A stretch of DNA of 64,000 nt from an uncultured Nitrospirales bacterium. Lineage in GTDB: Bacteria > Nitrospirota > Nitrospiria > Nitrospirales > UBA8639. The position numbers were made by a program, and so were the translations under genes. Below, one piece after another: positions 17,333 through 25,029 of this stretch. The stretch spans positions 1,087,001-1,151,000 of the forward strand of contig OY282373.1 in NCBI GenBank assembly GCA_958295805.1, written 5' to 3'. Position 1 is the first letter of the stretch. Each line of letters opens with the position of its first letter. Under the pieces are notes generated by a model. That model was not told the origin of the DNA. It made no database searches and was given only the letters and a program-made list of their open reading frames with translations.

Positions 17333-17602
17333 ATGATGCGACGAGCACTGATGATCGGGATGGGTTGGGCACTCATGTCCATGATCCTCATGCTAGTGGT
17401 GGCACCAACAATCATGAAAGTCATCCTGGCCGCGTTGGTGATAGCGGATCCGATCAGAACCCTGATGGCAGTGCTCATGACGGTAACGATAACGGGCCTC
17501 ATCGTGGCGGCGATGGTGATAGCAGCGATGATGATGGCGAAAAGACTAACGAACAAACTGGAATCGTTAGTCAACGACGCCCGCGAAAACAGAAATAAGT
17601 AA
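17333..17602 (+). CDS. Possible small hydrophobic membrane protein
   Basis: Start ATG 17333 follows a GAGG at a suitable distance and gives 89 residues. The product is rich in Met, Ile, Leu and Ala with two or three probable transmembrane helices (ALMIGMGWALMSMILMLVV, and about residues 47-70), ending in a charged, coiled-coil-like tail KRLTNKLESLVNDARENRNK. Its TAA is followed at once by the ATG of the next ORF, which favours an operon. Against it, the region is also open in two other frames and the amino-acid composition is unusual. It sits between mcrB-like and mcrC-like genes, where membrane proteins are not classical partners. I do not recognise the family. Confidence 0.5.
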   Translation: MMRRALMIGMGWALMSMILMLVVAPTIMKVILAALVIADPIRTLMAVLMTVTITGLIVAAMVIAAMMMAKRLTNKLESLVNDARENRNK

Positions 17603-17824
17603 ATGGCCAATCTAATTCGACAGGCCTTTGTCACGAAGTTTCCGCATTTGAATCCATCGGGTGATACTCAAGCCACGAATGTGCTTGTGGCGATTATCGA
17701 TGATGTATGTCTTGACGTTGGCGACGAGTGGCCTGATAGCAAACGTGATCGCGCACGGTTGCTGCTCACCGCGCATCGCTTTTTACTCTCGGGTGCATTG
17801 GATGGTAAAACATCTTCTCCTTAA
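17603..17824 (+). CDS. Small ORF coupled to the mcrC-like gene
   Basis: A 73-residue ORF whose ATG directly follows the stop of the preceding ORF (TAAATG) and whose end overlaps the mcrC-like start by 23 bases. The pattern FVTKFPHLNP, an acidic helix VAIIDDVCLDVGDEWPD, then ARLLLTAHRFLLSG recalls phage head-tail connector-like proteins of the DUF4054 group, but that comparison is by eye and weak. It may be a partner protein, or a leader that couples translation to the nuclease gene. No good ribosome site is visible, so it probably depends on read-through from the ORF before it. Confidence 0.5.
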   Translation: MANLIRQAFVTKFPHLNPSGDTQATNVLVAIIDDVCLDVGDEWPDSKRDRARLLLTAHRFLLSGALDGKTSSP

Positions 17825-19064
17825 GGAATACGAAGAACTGAAGGATCTCGATCCGGGCGATGAGGAAGCTCTGAAGGAGTTTGCCCTTGCCAACCAGACG
17901 GATCAACGGGGCAAGTACCGGCCGGTTTTGGCGCTGAAAAACAATCGACTGCACGCGCAAAACTATGTCGGCATTATCGAAACGCGCAAGGAAACCGTCC
18001 TCGAAATTCTGCCGAAGGTGGACTTTGCCGATAGCACCGATAGCACCGATGGCACGGACAGCACGGAACGCACCAAAAAAGTTTTTCTCGACATGCTGCG
18101 TGACTGGCGCGGGTTGAAAGAGGCGCAGTTCAGCAAGACCAGCATTAAGGCCGTGCGGCGCTTCAATATGCTGGAGGTGTTTGTCCACGTGTTTTTGACC
18201 AACCTTGTTCTGCTGACTCAGCGCGGTCTCGCCCGACATTATCAACGGGTGGAAGATAACCTGCCCTGCCTGCGCGGGCGAATCCTGTTTCCGCAGCACA
18301 TTCGTGAAAACCTGGTCAATCGCGCGCGGTTTTACGTGGGGTACGATGAGTTCACCGCCGACCGTCCGGCCAACCGGCTGATTCACAGCACAATTCGCAA
18401 GCTGATCGGCTTCGCGAGGCAGGCGAGCAATCAACAATTGCTGCACCAACTGCGTATCGGCTTCGCCGACGTTCCGGTGTCAACCCGGCTTGAACGCGAC
18501 TGGCAACGACACCGGGTGGATCGTTCAATGCAGCATTACGACGTGGTGATGCAGTGGGTCAGACTGTTTCTATTCAATGACGGTCTGGCCACTTTTGCCG
18601 ACAGACACGTCAACCAGGCGTTGTTATTTCCTATGGAGGAAGTGTTTGAGAACTTTGTGACGGCGTGTTTTCGGCGGCATCGGCAGGAATTTCGCGTCCA
18701 GGAACAGGGGCCGCGAGAGTATCTGGTTCTTGAAGAGGTATTTGCAATGAGACCGGATATCAGTTTGGAACGGGGTGACGAGCGGTTTATCCTCGACGTG
18801 AAATGGAAACGCATTAACGAAGACGACAATGACCCAAAACACGGCATCAGCCAAGCCGATATGTACCAGTTGTTCGCGTATGGGAAAAAGTACGGTTGCC
18901 GTCACGTCGCACTTGTCTATCCGAAGACGAACCGGTTTCGGGAACCGTTACGGTACAAGTTCGACGAAGAATTAGCGTTGTCTTGCTTTCCATTTGACGT
19001 GACGAAGCCGGAAAAGAGTGTTCGTGAGATAATAGATGACCTGTCCCCCCGTGCTTCAGCGTGA
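17802..19064 (+). CDS. McrC-like nuclease subunit
   Basis: I place the start at ATG 17802 (420 residues), because the conserved McrC beginning LLLKEYEEL follows directly; GTG 17793 is an alternative. The C-terminus has the PD-(D/E)XK nuclease core: RPDISLERGDERFILDVKWKR (Asp, then Asp-x-Lys), followed by a QADMYQLFAYGKKY helix typical of the family. A run of DSTDSTDGTDST near residue 70 looks like an expanded repeat. McrC is the endonuclease partner of McrB; here the two are about 880 bases apart. The downstream zeta-like gene starts at its stop (TGATG), so the nuclease and toxin-like genes are probably co-translated. Confidence 0.85.
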   Translation: MVKHLLLKEYEELKDLDPGDEEALKEFALANQTDQRGKYRPVLALKNNRLHAQNYVGIIETRKETVLEILPKVDFADSTDSTDGTDSTERTKKVFLDMLRDWRGLKEAQFSKTSIKAVRRFNMLEVFVHVFLTNLVLLTQRGLARHYQRVEDNLPCLRGRILFPQHIRENLVNRARFYVGYDEFTADRPANRLIHSTIRKLIGFARQASNQQLLHQLRIGFADVPVSTRLERDWQRHRVDRSMQHYDVVMQWVRLFLFNDGLATFADRHVNQALLFPMEEVFENFVTACFRRHRQEFRVQEQGPREYLVLEEVFAMRPDISLERGDERFILDVKWKRINEDDNDPKHGISQADMYQLFAYGKKYGCRHVALVYPKTNRFREPLRYKFDEELALSCFPFDVTKPEKSVREIIDDLSPRASA

Positions 19065-19594
19065 TGACCGGAACTGATTCCAAGAATATATTGATCGTCG
19101 CCGGTCCGAATGGTGCGGGCAAGACGACCTTTGCCATGGAATATCTCACGAAGGAAGCGAATTGTCCGATTTTCATCAACGCCGACCGCATCGCGGCGGG
19201 GTTGAGCCCCTTTGATCCTGACCTGGCTGGCGTTGGGATAGGCAGGTTGGTGTTGAACAGGATTCATGAACACGCGAGAATGGGAGACAGTTTCGCCTTT
19301 GAGACGACGTTGAGCGGGCGTGGGTACGCTCGCCTGATTCCTCAGTGGCAGGAGGAGGGGTACTTGGTCGAGTTGTTCTTTTTGCGTTTACCTTCGACTG
19401 CGGCAGCAATCGAACGTGTGGCGCGGCGCGTGTCTGAAGGGGGACACGCCGTGCCGGAGGCCGTGATTCGTCGCCGGTTCCATGCCGGCTGGCGAAATTT
19501 CGAGACTGTGTATCGCAACATGGTTGATAGATGGGCATTGTACGACAATTCCGGCGACGCTCCGACGTTGCTGGAAAGGGGGAACCGGCGATGA
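19064..19594 (+). CDS. Zeta-toxin-like P-loop kinase
   Basis: ATG 19064 overlaps the mcrC-like stop by one base; GTG 19061 is also possible. The 176-residue protein has Walker A GPNGAGKTT, the NADRIAAGLSPFDP segment and FETTLSGRGY, all typical of the zeta toxin/UDP-N-acetylglucosamine kinase-like group. Many chromosomal members of this group work without a classical epsilon antitoxin and their substrates are unknown. No epsilon-like antitoxin is visible; the next gene, overlapping by ATGA, encodes a DUF6988-like protein that may be the neutralising or accessory partner. That partnership is inference from gene order. Confidence 0.85.
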   Translation: MTGTDSKNILIVAGPNGAGKTTFAMEYLTKEANCPIFINADRIAAGLSPFDPDLAGVGIGRLVLNRIHEHARMGDSFAFETTLSGRGYARLIPQWQEEGYLVELFFLRLPSTAAAIERVARRVSEGGHAVPEAVIRRRFHAGWRNFETVYRNMVDRWALYDNSGDAPTLLERGNRR

Positions 19595-20319
19595 CGACGC
19601 ACGCGCACAAACTAGAACGGCAATGGAACGAAATCGAGCTTGCCGGCGTCCAAGCGGCGCTGCACAGAGCCCGGCGTCGAGCGACGCATAGACGATTCAA
19701 GGTGTTCTCGTCGCGGCGTCACGACGTTGATCTCAGCGACTCTCTGGACGAATCGAAACTCATATTGATTTGGGTTGTCGAACACTTGGACGGCTTGAAC
19801 GTCCCAGACCTTTCGCGTGACAAGCGGCTGCAACTGGCTACGGCTTGCCAGCATCGTGCGATTGACCATGGGCAGGCAATCGTGGTTCTTGCCGACGTGG
19901 GGAACGATAGTTCAGCCCTGATGCTCCAGCGGCCGTTGGTCGAAGCATGTGTAAGAGGTGCATGGTTGCGGTGTGTCGCGACGGACGAACAGGTTGACGA
20001 CGCCGGCGGGGGCAACTTCCCTGAATGGGAAACCATGACCGCCGATGTCCCACCGTTGGAGCATCTGAAAGGGGAGTGGTGGACGCGCTTATGCAGCAAT
20101 ACACCGCCTGGAAGCCGGAGGACGGGCGCGCGGTTGTCCTCTGACGGGCTTCGTTCACGTGATGAACGCGATGACGTTGCAGGAGCATTGCGCTGGGCCA
20201 ACGTCATCCAACTCGTTTCCGGGCTGGAACTCGCACTCGCCGCCGACAACGAGTCGTTGGCCGGAACGTTCTCCGAACGCATCAGGGTTCTTCCTGCCAA
20301 AGCCCCCGAACGCCGTTAG
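19591..20319 (+). CDS. DUF6988-like protein downstream of zeta-like toxin
   Basis: ATG 19591 overlaps the zeta-like stop (ATGA), giving 242 residues. The middle region (HRAIDHGQAIVVLADVG, ALMLQRPLVEACVRGAWLR, ATDEQVDD) resembles the DUF6988 family of helical proteins with unknown function. The C-terminal part ends with RWANVIQLVSGLELALA. The stretch LCSNTPPGSRRTG is less regular than expected and could hide a small compensated indel. The last four bases overlap the end of the convergent msrA gene. It may be an antitoxin or accessory factor of the zeta-like kinase. Confidence 0.7.
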   Translation: MTTHAHKLERQWNEIELAGVQAALHRARRRATHRRFKVFSSRRHDVDLSDSLDESKLILIWVVEHLDGLNVPDLSRDKRLQLATACQHRAIDHGQAIVVLADVGNDSSALMLQRPLVEACVRGAWLRCVATDEQVDDAGGGNFPEWETMTADVPPLEHLKGEWWTRLCSNTPPGSRRTGARLSSDGLRSRDERDDVAGALRWANVIQLVSGLELALAADNESLAGTFSERIRVLPAKAPERR

Positions 20320-20870
20320 CCTTTCAGGTTTGAGGCGAATTGTCGGCGGAATTTTGCCATTTTGGGAGCGATGAGATACGTGCAGTAGGGCTGGGCAGGG
20401 TTTCGCACGAAGTAGTGTTGGTGATAGTCCTCGGCTCGATAGAAAGTGTGCGCGGGTGAGACTTCGGTGACGATGGGGGCGTGAAACATCTTATCCGCGG
20501 TGAGGGCGACAATCAGGTCTTTTGCCGTGGCTTCCTGGTCGGGGGAGTGGTAGAAAATCACGGATCGATATTGCGTGCCGACGTCGTTGCCCTGGCGGTT
20601 GAGGGTCGTGGGATCGTGAATGGCAAAAAACACGTGCAAGACGTCTCGAAAGGCAATGACGGCCGGGTTGAACGTGACCTGCACGACTTCCACGTGACCG
20701 GTCATCCCCGTACACACGGCTTCATATGAGGGGTCGGGGGCCTTGCCGCCCATGTAGCCTGACTCCACCGACTCCACGCCGTGCAGTTCATCAAACGCCG
20801 CTTCAATGCACCAGAAACATCCGCCCCCGAGGGTGGTCACGGTTTTTCCGTCATCGGTTGTGCCCGTCAT
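20316..20870 (-). CDS. msrA: Peptide-methionine (S)-S-oxide reductase MsrA
   Basis: The 184-residue protein has the catalytic motif GGCFWC at residues 16-21 (nucleophile Cys18), then GYMGGKAPDPSYEAVCTG and GHVEVVQVTFNP, all characteristic of MsrA. It reduces methionine-S-sulfoxide in oxidised proteins using thioredoxin. A strong AAGGAGAGG precedes the ATG at 20870. The distal family motif QPYCTYLIAPK is present; no extra C-terminal cysteine pair is seen. It is transcribed against the defence-island operon and overlaps its last gene by four bases, marking the island border. Length is normal. Confidence 0.97.
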   Translation of the reverse strand: MTGTTDDGKTVTTLGGGCFWCIEAAFDELHGVESVESGYMGGKAPDPSYEAVCTGMTGHVEVVQVTFNPAVIAFRDVLHVFFAIHDPTTLNRQGNDVGTQYRSVIFYHSPDQEATAKDLIVALTADKMFHAPIVTEVSPAHTFYRAEDYHQHYFVRNPAQPYCTYLIAPKMAKFRRQFASNLKG

Positions 20871-21114
20871 GGTCCTCTCCTTGATAGGTGTGTGTTTGTC
20901 CTGGTTCAGAAATGATACCGGTTATACCATTCGTTCGGCGTCTCTTGCCATGGTGAAGACGTGAGTCCGTGTTCACTGATTCGTTGATAAGAATCCTTCC
21001 TTCTCTCTCTCTTGATGAGACCTTTGCAAGACCGTCATTTCTGTCAAAGGGGCTGGTTGCGGTGTTTTTCTCGTCAATGCTACCATATCCGTTCAACAAG
21101 AGGAGAGAGTGGTT
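20871..21114. other. Divergent promoter region
   Basis: About 240 bases between msrA and the thioredoxin-fold gene. Ribosome sites are visible at both ends; I found no clear promoter hexamers. Confidence 0.4.
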
Positions 21115-21369
21115 ATGGCCAACGTCACCTTATTAGTTTCGTCCACGTGTTCAGCCTGTCCTTCGGCCAAGAGTTTGTGGAAACAATTGCGGGTCAAGCA
21201 CAGCTTCAGTTACCGGGAAATTGACATCAGCTCCACGGATGGGCAGGAACTGGCGGACCGACACGCGGTTCGCGCGGTGCCTGCCACGATTATCAATGGT
21301 CGCCTCACGTTCGTGGGCGTGCCGTCTCGGCAAAGTGCTGAAAAGGCATTGACCCAACGTCGAGGGTAA
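21115..21369 (+). CDS. Thioredoxin-fold (glutaredoxin-like) protein
   Basis: ATG 21115 follows GAGGAGAG; the product is 84 residues. The redox motif Cys12-Ser-Ala-Cys15 sits after the first strand, and VRAVPATIING supplies the cis-proline segment of the thioredoxin fold. The size fits glutaredoxin-like or small thioredoxin-like proteins. It could act as a dithiol reductant; being divergent from msrA makes a link to methionine sulfoxide repair tempting but unproved. The C-terminal RQSAEKAL helix is standard. Confidence 0.8.
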   Translation: MANVTLLVSSTCSACPSAKSLWKQLRVKHSFSYREIDISSTDGQELADRHAVRAVPATIINGRLTFVGVPSRQSAEKALTQRRG

Positions 21370-21390
21370 CTCGTATCGCGGATCATCCCA

Positions 21391-21576
21391 ATGCCGACTT
21401 CCCTGCCTTTTGGGATGGATGAAGACGATCTGGACTTTGAACTGCCGGTCCTGCCTTCCGTGCAATCCGGTCCGCCGCCCGACTGTCCCTTCTGCGGAGA
21501 ACCCATGACCTTTATTGACGCGGAATGGGGATGCGCCGATTGCAACGGGGAACTGATCGGTCCTGAAACCGGCTGA
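21391..21576 (+). CDS. Small zinc-ribbon protein
   Basis: A 61-residue ORF 21 bases after the thioredoxin-fold gene. An acidic N-terminus (MDEDDLDFELP) is followed by two knuckles, CPFC and CADC, spaced 14 residues apart, which should bind one zinc. No strong ribosome site is visible, so it may be translated by coupling. I do not recognise a function; such ribbons often act as adaptors or RNA-binding modules. Confidence 0.6.
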   Translation: MPTSLPFGMDEDDLDFELPVLPSVQSGPPPDCPFCGEPMTFIDAEWGCADCNGELIGPETG

Positions 21577-21632
21577 CGTGGGCTGAAGGGTGCCGACCGC
21601 CTGCCCGCGTCTACGCCTTTCCATCGTTCGTC

Positions 21633-24600
21633 ATGCTTCACGTTGTAACCGGCCTCTTTCATCCCGAGCTTGAGCAATCCCTGGCCTCCGACCTTCGATC
21701 ACTCAAGGCCGCCCATCCCTTTTCACCGTGCCTGATTCTGGTTCCTTCGGAAAGCCTGCGCACGTACCTCAAATGGACCTTGTGCGTTGAACGGGGCCAG
21801 CCTCTGTTCAATGTTCACGTGCTGACGTTCCATCAGTTGGCGCTACGGGTGTTGGAAGAACGGGACCGTCACCCGTCAAGCCGTCTCCGAAGCGGAGCGT
21901 TTTTTCGGGAATGGGTGCATCACCTGTTGCGCAAGCGAGGAACGGATCTGGTGGGACTCGAAGGACTCGCTTCGATGCCCGGCGCGTGTGCGGCACTCTG
22001 GGGCACCCTCAATGATTTCAAGAACGCGAGAGTGGACCCCGACTCCATTGAGGCCGCACTCAGCCACGGTCCATTTTCAGGAGATCGTCGATTGCAGTCG
22101 ATCATCCGCTTGTACCGGGCGTTCCTTGACGTCCGAAGCGATTGTTCATGTTACGACCATGAGGATCTCGCCGTCCTGGCTGCCGATCTGGTGCCCGATT
22201 CATCGTTTCTTCAGCAACAGGCCCACGTGTTGTACTATGGGTTTTACGATTTGACCCAAGTCCAGCTTGATATGTTTCGCATGGTCGTCCGGCAGTATCC
22301 GACGACGTTGTATTTCCCGTTGCTTGACAAGCATCCGGCCTTTCGGTTTGCCCAGCAATTTTTCGATCAACATATTCTCGGCTTGGCCACGGGATCGATT
22401 GAACGCCGGGTCTGGGCCGTGAATCGATCGCCCTTCAGGTCGTTGTTCGATCCATCCGGGGAGTTCGGAACGCATGAGGCGACGTCCCGGGTTGAAACCG
22501 CACAGGGTGAGCCCGAGGGAACGTCTTCAGACGCCCACGATGGTCAAGCCGGGGCCGCAAGGGACAACATCGGCGTGGCTCGACGTGCCTGTCGTCTGGT
22601 CACGGTCTCCGGAGCGCACGACGAGATCGAAGTGATTGCCAAAGAGATCCGCGCCGTGGTGCAGGAGGGGCAGGTTGCTTTTCGTGACATCGGCGTCGTG
22701 GGAAGGACGATAGTCGGGTATACTGACCTGATTCCTCGAATTTTCCATGAGCAGGGCATTCCATTTCGCTCAACCCTGCATCGGCCGTTGACGCGGCATC
22801 CGTTTCCTAAAACCTTCCTCAGTCTCCTTCAACTTCGTCAGTCCGATCTGGATCGGCAGACGACCTTCGACGTGCTGCACTCCCCATTTCTGCACTGGAA
22901 GGTCTTCTGTCCGGAAATCAGCACCCCGCGACCTGAGTTGTGGGAGCAGGCCACTCGGTGGTTAGGCATCAACAAAGGGATGCACGAGTGGGAAAGGCTG
23001 GATCGTTACGTCGAAAACGGGCTTGTGTTGACGGGGAGGCGAGGACGAGCCGACACCGTCATTTGTGGTCGAGAAATCCACAACCTGCGGCAAATCATCC
23101 GCCGATTGGACCAACTTCTTCAGGAATTCCCGGAACGGGCGAGCTGGGAGGCGTCTGCGGACCGAACCTTGTCTCTGATGGATTCCGCGTTCACGGGCAG
23201 TGAACGGAACGTGGGATTCACGCCACCGGGGTTCGATGAAATGGAAGGCGGCAGTGAGCCGTCACGGATCGCTCAAGCGGTGGTGGAGTGCGTCACGGAA
23301 ATCAGGGGGCTTGCGCAAACCAACGAGGAGATTCCGTATGCCGAGTTTCTCGCTACCCTCAATCGATTGATGGAGGAACGTGCGGTGCCGATCTACCCGA
23401 CCATGGAAAACGGCGTCTGGGTCGGAGACGCGATGGCCGCCCGGGGCCTGTCGTTTCGCTTCTTGTTTGTCATCGGACTTACCGATCATCTCTTCCCGCG
23501 ACACGTTCAAGAAGACGCGTTTCTCAGGGATTCCGTTCGTCGGGTTCTGGAAACGGACTTCGGGTTCAAGGTTGAAGAAAAAGCCAGGGGACATGATGAA
23601 GAAAAACTCCTGTTCTTTCTGTTGGTCCATGCGGCTCGTGAGCGGATCACGTTGGTGGTTCAACGATCCGACGAAGAAGGCCGGGCGACGATCCCGTCCT
23701 GGTATCTTCAGGAAGTGCAACGATGCCGGCCGGGTCTTTCTCCCGTGGACGTTCCCAGATCCATGCTTCAGAAACCGCAAACCGATACGTATGCCGTGGA
23801 AAGCCGATGGACGCCGAGGGAAAGGCTCATACGAAATCTGCTGCAACGCCGCGGGCCGAAGTGGTCAACGGAAGAAACCGAGGCGTGGCGGATTCTGCAA
23901 AAAGGCCTGGAGACGCTTCAGGTGCAGGAGAGTCATCACCGACGACTGAATGCCTGCGACGGCATCACGGGGCATTTGCCTGAGTATTGGCAGTGGTTGC
24001 ACGGTCACGGTCTGTCGCCGACCAGCCTGGAGCACTACGTCAAGTGTCCCTTTCAATATTTTGCAAGGGACGTGCTTGCTCTCCAGGCGACGGATGAAAC
24101 GAAGACAACGGAAGACGTGCAACCCGTGGAAATCGGCAAGCTGGTGCATGAAATTATCAAAGAATGGTACGCCCGATTATCGGAACAGAAATGGTTCGAG
24201 CGTCCCGATTCTTCCGATCTGCCCCATCGTATCCTGATGGAAGTGGCGGAGTCCGTCTTCCGGGAATTTGAACGGACTTGCCACGTCGGACCCGCGCTGT
24301 TGTGGGAGATGCAGCAGGAACGACTGGTCGAGATACTCAAGCGGATCATGGAACAGGACGTAAGCGAAATGGGTCGAACGTGGACTCCCGTGACGTTTGA
24401 ACAACGTCTGGAGGGCACGATGACGGTGAACACCGCTGGGGCCGCGACGACGTTTCCCATGACCGGTCAACTCGATCGAGTGGATTGGTCGCCCACGACT
24501 CGCAAGTATCGCGTCATTGATTATAAATATACGGCGCGGACGACCGGACTCCCGACGGAAAAAGGCTTGGCGAGGGAGGTTGTGCAAGGGACTCACCTGC

Positions 24601-24989
24601 AACCGATCATGTACATGGAATTAGCCGGACAAGGTGTTCCGTCACTGTTGCCGGACGAGCACAAATCAGACGCGGACCCCGCAACCTGCGACGGCGTGTG
24701 GTTGTACTTCGTGGCTCCTGAGGCTCTCGAAGAGGATGAAGGATTTGTTCCGGTCCCTTTTCCATCGGCCACCCGCGACCGGTTACAACCGCAACTGGAT
24801 AAGACGATGACGACGATCGTTGAGGGCATTCGACGGGGAAAATTTTTTCTCGTCAAGGGAGAACATTGCACGTGGTGTGAGGTCCGGTCGGTGTGTCGCC
24901 GCAACCATCAGGGGAGTGCCCGTCGTGCGCGGGAAGACTCGGAACAGACCCGCGATCATCGAACCTTACGTCGCCAAAAGGCCGATTGA
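21633..24989 (+). CDS. addB: AddB-like subunit of helicase-nuclease
   Basis: A 1118-residue protein with the arrangement of AddB-type subunits: an inactive UvrD-like helicase fold in the first two thirds (LVPSESLRTYLKW, NVHVLTFHQLALRVL) and a C-terminal RecB-like nuclease. The nuclease core has VIDYKYTART near nt 24520. Four cysteines for an iron-sulfur staple are visible: one in YVKCPFQYFARD (nt about 24045) and three in HCTWCEVRSVC (nt 24865-24897). With AddA it would process double-strand DNA ends for recombination repair. The addA gene follows after about 40 bases in the same direction. The weak N-terminal sequence match is usual for AddB. Confidence 0.88.
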   Translation: MLHVVTGLFHPELEQSLASDLRSLKAAHPFSPCLILVPSESLRTYLKWTLCVERGQPLFNVHVLTFHQLALRVLEERDRHPSSRLRSGAFFREWVHHLLRKRGTDLVGLEGLASMPGACAALWGTLNDFKNARVDPDSIEAALSHGPFSGDRRLQSIIRLYRAFLDVRSDCSCYDHEDLAVLAADLVPDSSFLQQQAHVLYYGFYDLTQVQLDMFRMVVRQYPTTLYFPLLDKHPAFRFAQQFFDQHILGLATGSIERRVWAVNRSPFRSLFDPSGEFGTHEATSRVETAQGEPEGTSSDAHDGQAGAARDNIGVARRACRLVTVSGAHDEIEVIAKEIRAVVQEGQVAFRDIGVVGRTIVGYTDLIPRIFHEQGIPFRSTLHRPLTRHPFPKTFLSLLQLRQSDLDRQTTFDVLHSPFLHWKVFCPEISTPRPELWEQATRWLGINKGMHEWERLDRYVENGLVLTGRRGRADTVICGREIHNLRQIIRRLDQLLQEFPERASWEASADRTLSLMDSAFTGSERNVGFTPPGFDEMEGGSEPSRIAQAVVECVTEIRGLAQTNEEIPYAEFLATLNRLMEERAVPIYPTMENGVWVGDAMAARGLSFRFLFVIGLTDHLFPRHVQEDAFLRDSVRRVLETDFGFKVEEKARGHDEEKLLFFLLVHAARERITLVVQRSDEEGRATIPSWYLQEVQRCRPGLSPVDVPRSMLQKPQTDTYAVESRWTPRERLIRNLLQRRGPKWSTEETEAWRILQKGLETLQVQESHHRRLNACDGITGHLPEYWQWLHGHGLSPTSLEHYVKCPFQYFARDVLALQATDETKTTEDVQPVEIGKLVHEIIKEWYARLSEQKWFERPDSSDLPHRILMEVAESVFREFERTCHVGPALLWEMQQERLVEILKRIMEQDVSEMGRTWTPVTFEQRLEGTMTVNTAGAATTFPMTGQLDRVDWSPTTRKYRVIDYKYTARTTGLPTEKGLAREVVQGTHLQPIMYMELAGQGVPSLLPDEHKSDADPATCDGVWLYFVAPEALEEDEGFVPVPFPSATRDRLQPQLDKTMTTIVEGIRRGKFFLVKGEHCTWCEVRSVCRRNHQGSARRAREDSEQTRDHRTLRRQKAD

Positions 24990-25029
24990 TGACTGGTGGA
25001 CGGTACGCTGGAACGTCAGGAACGAGTCA

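Noticed and set aside
24820-25029. AddA start at 24820
   Set aside because: The added 70 codons overlap the conserved Fe-S end of addB and lack AddA similarity; the helicase starts naturally after ATG 25030.
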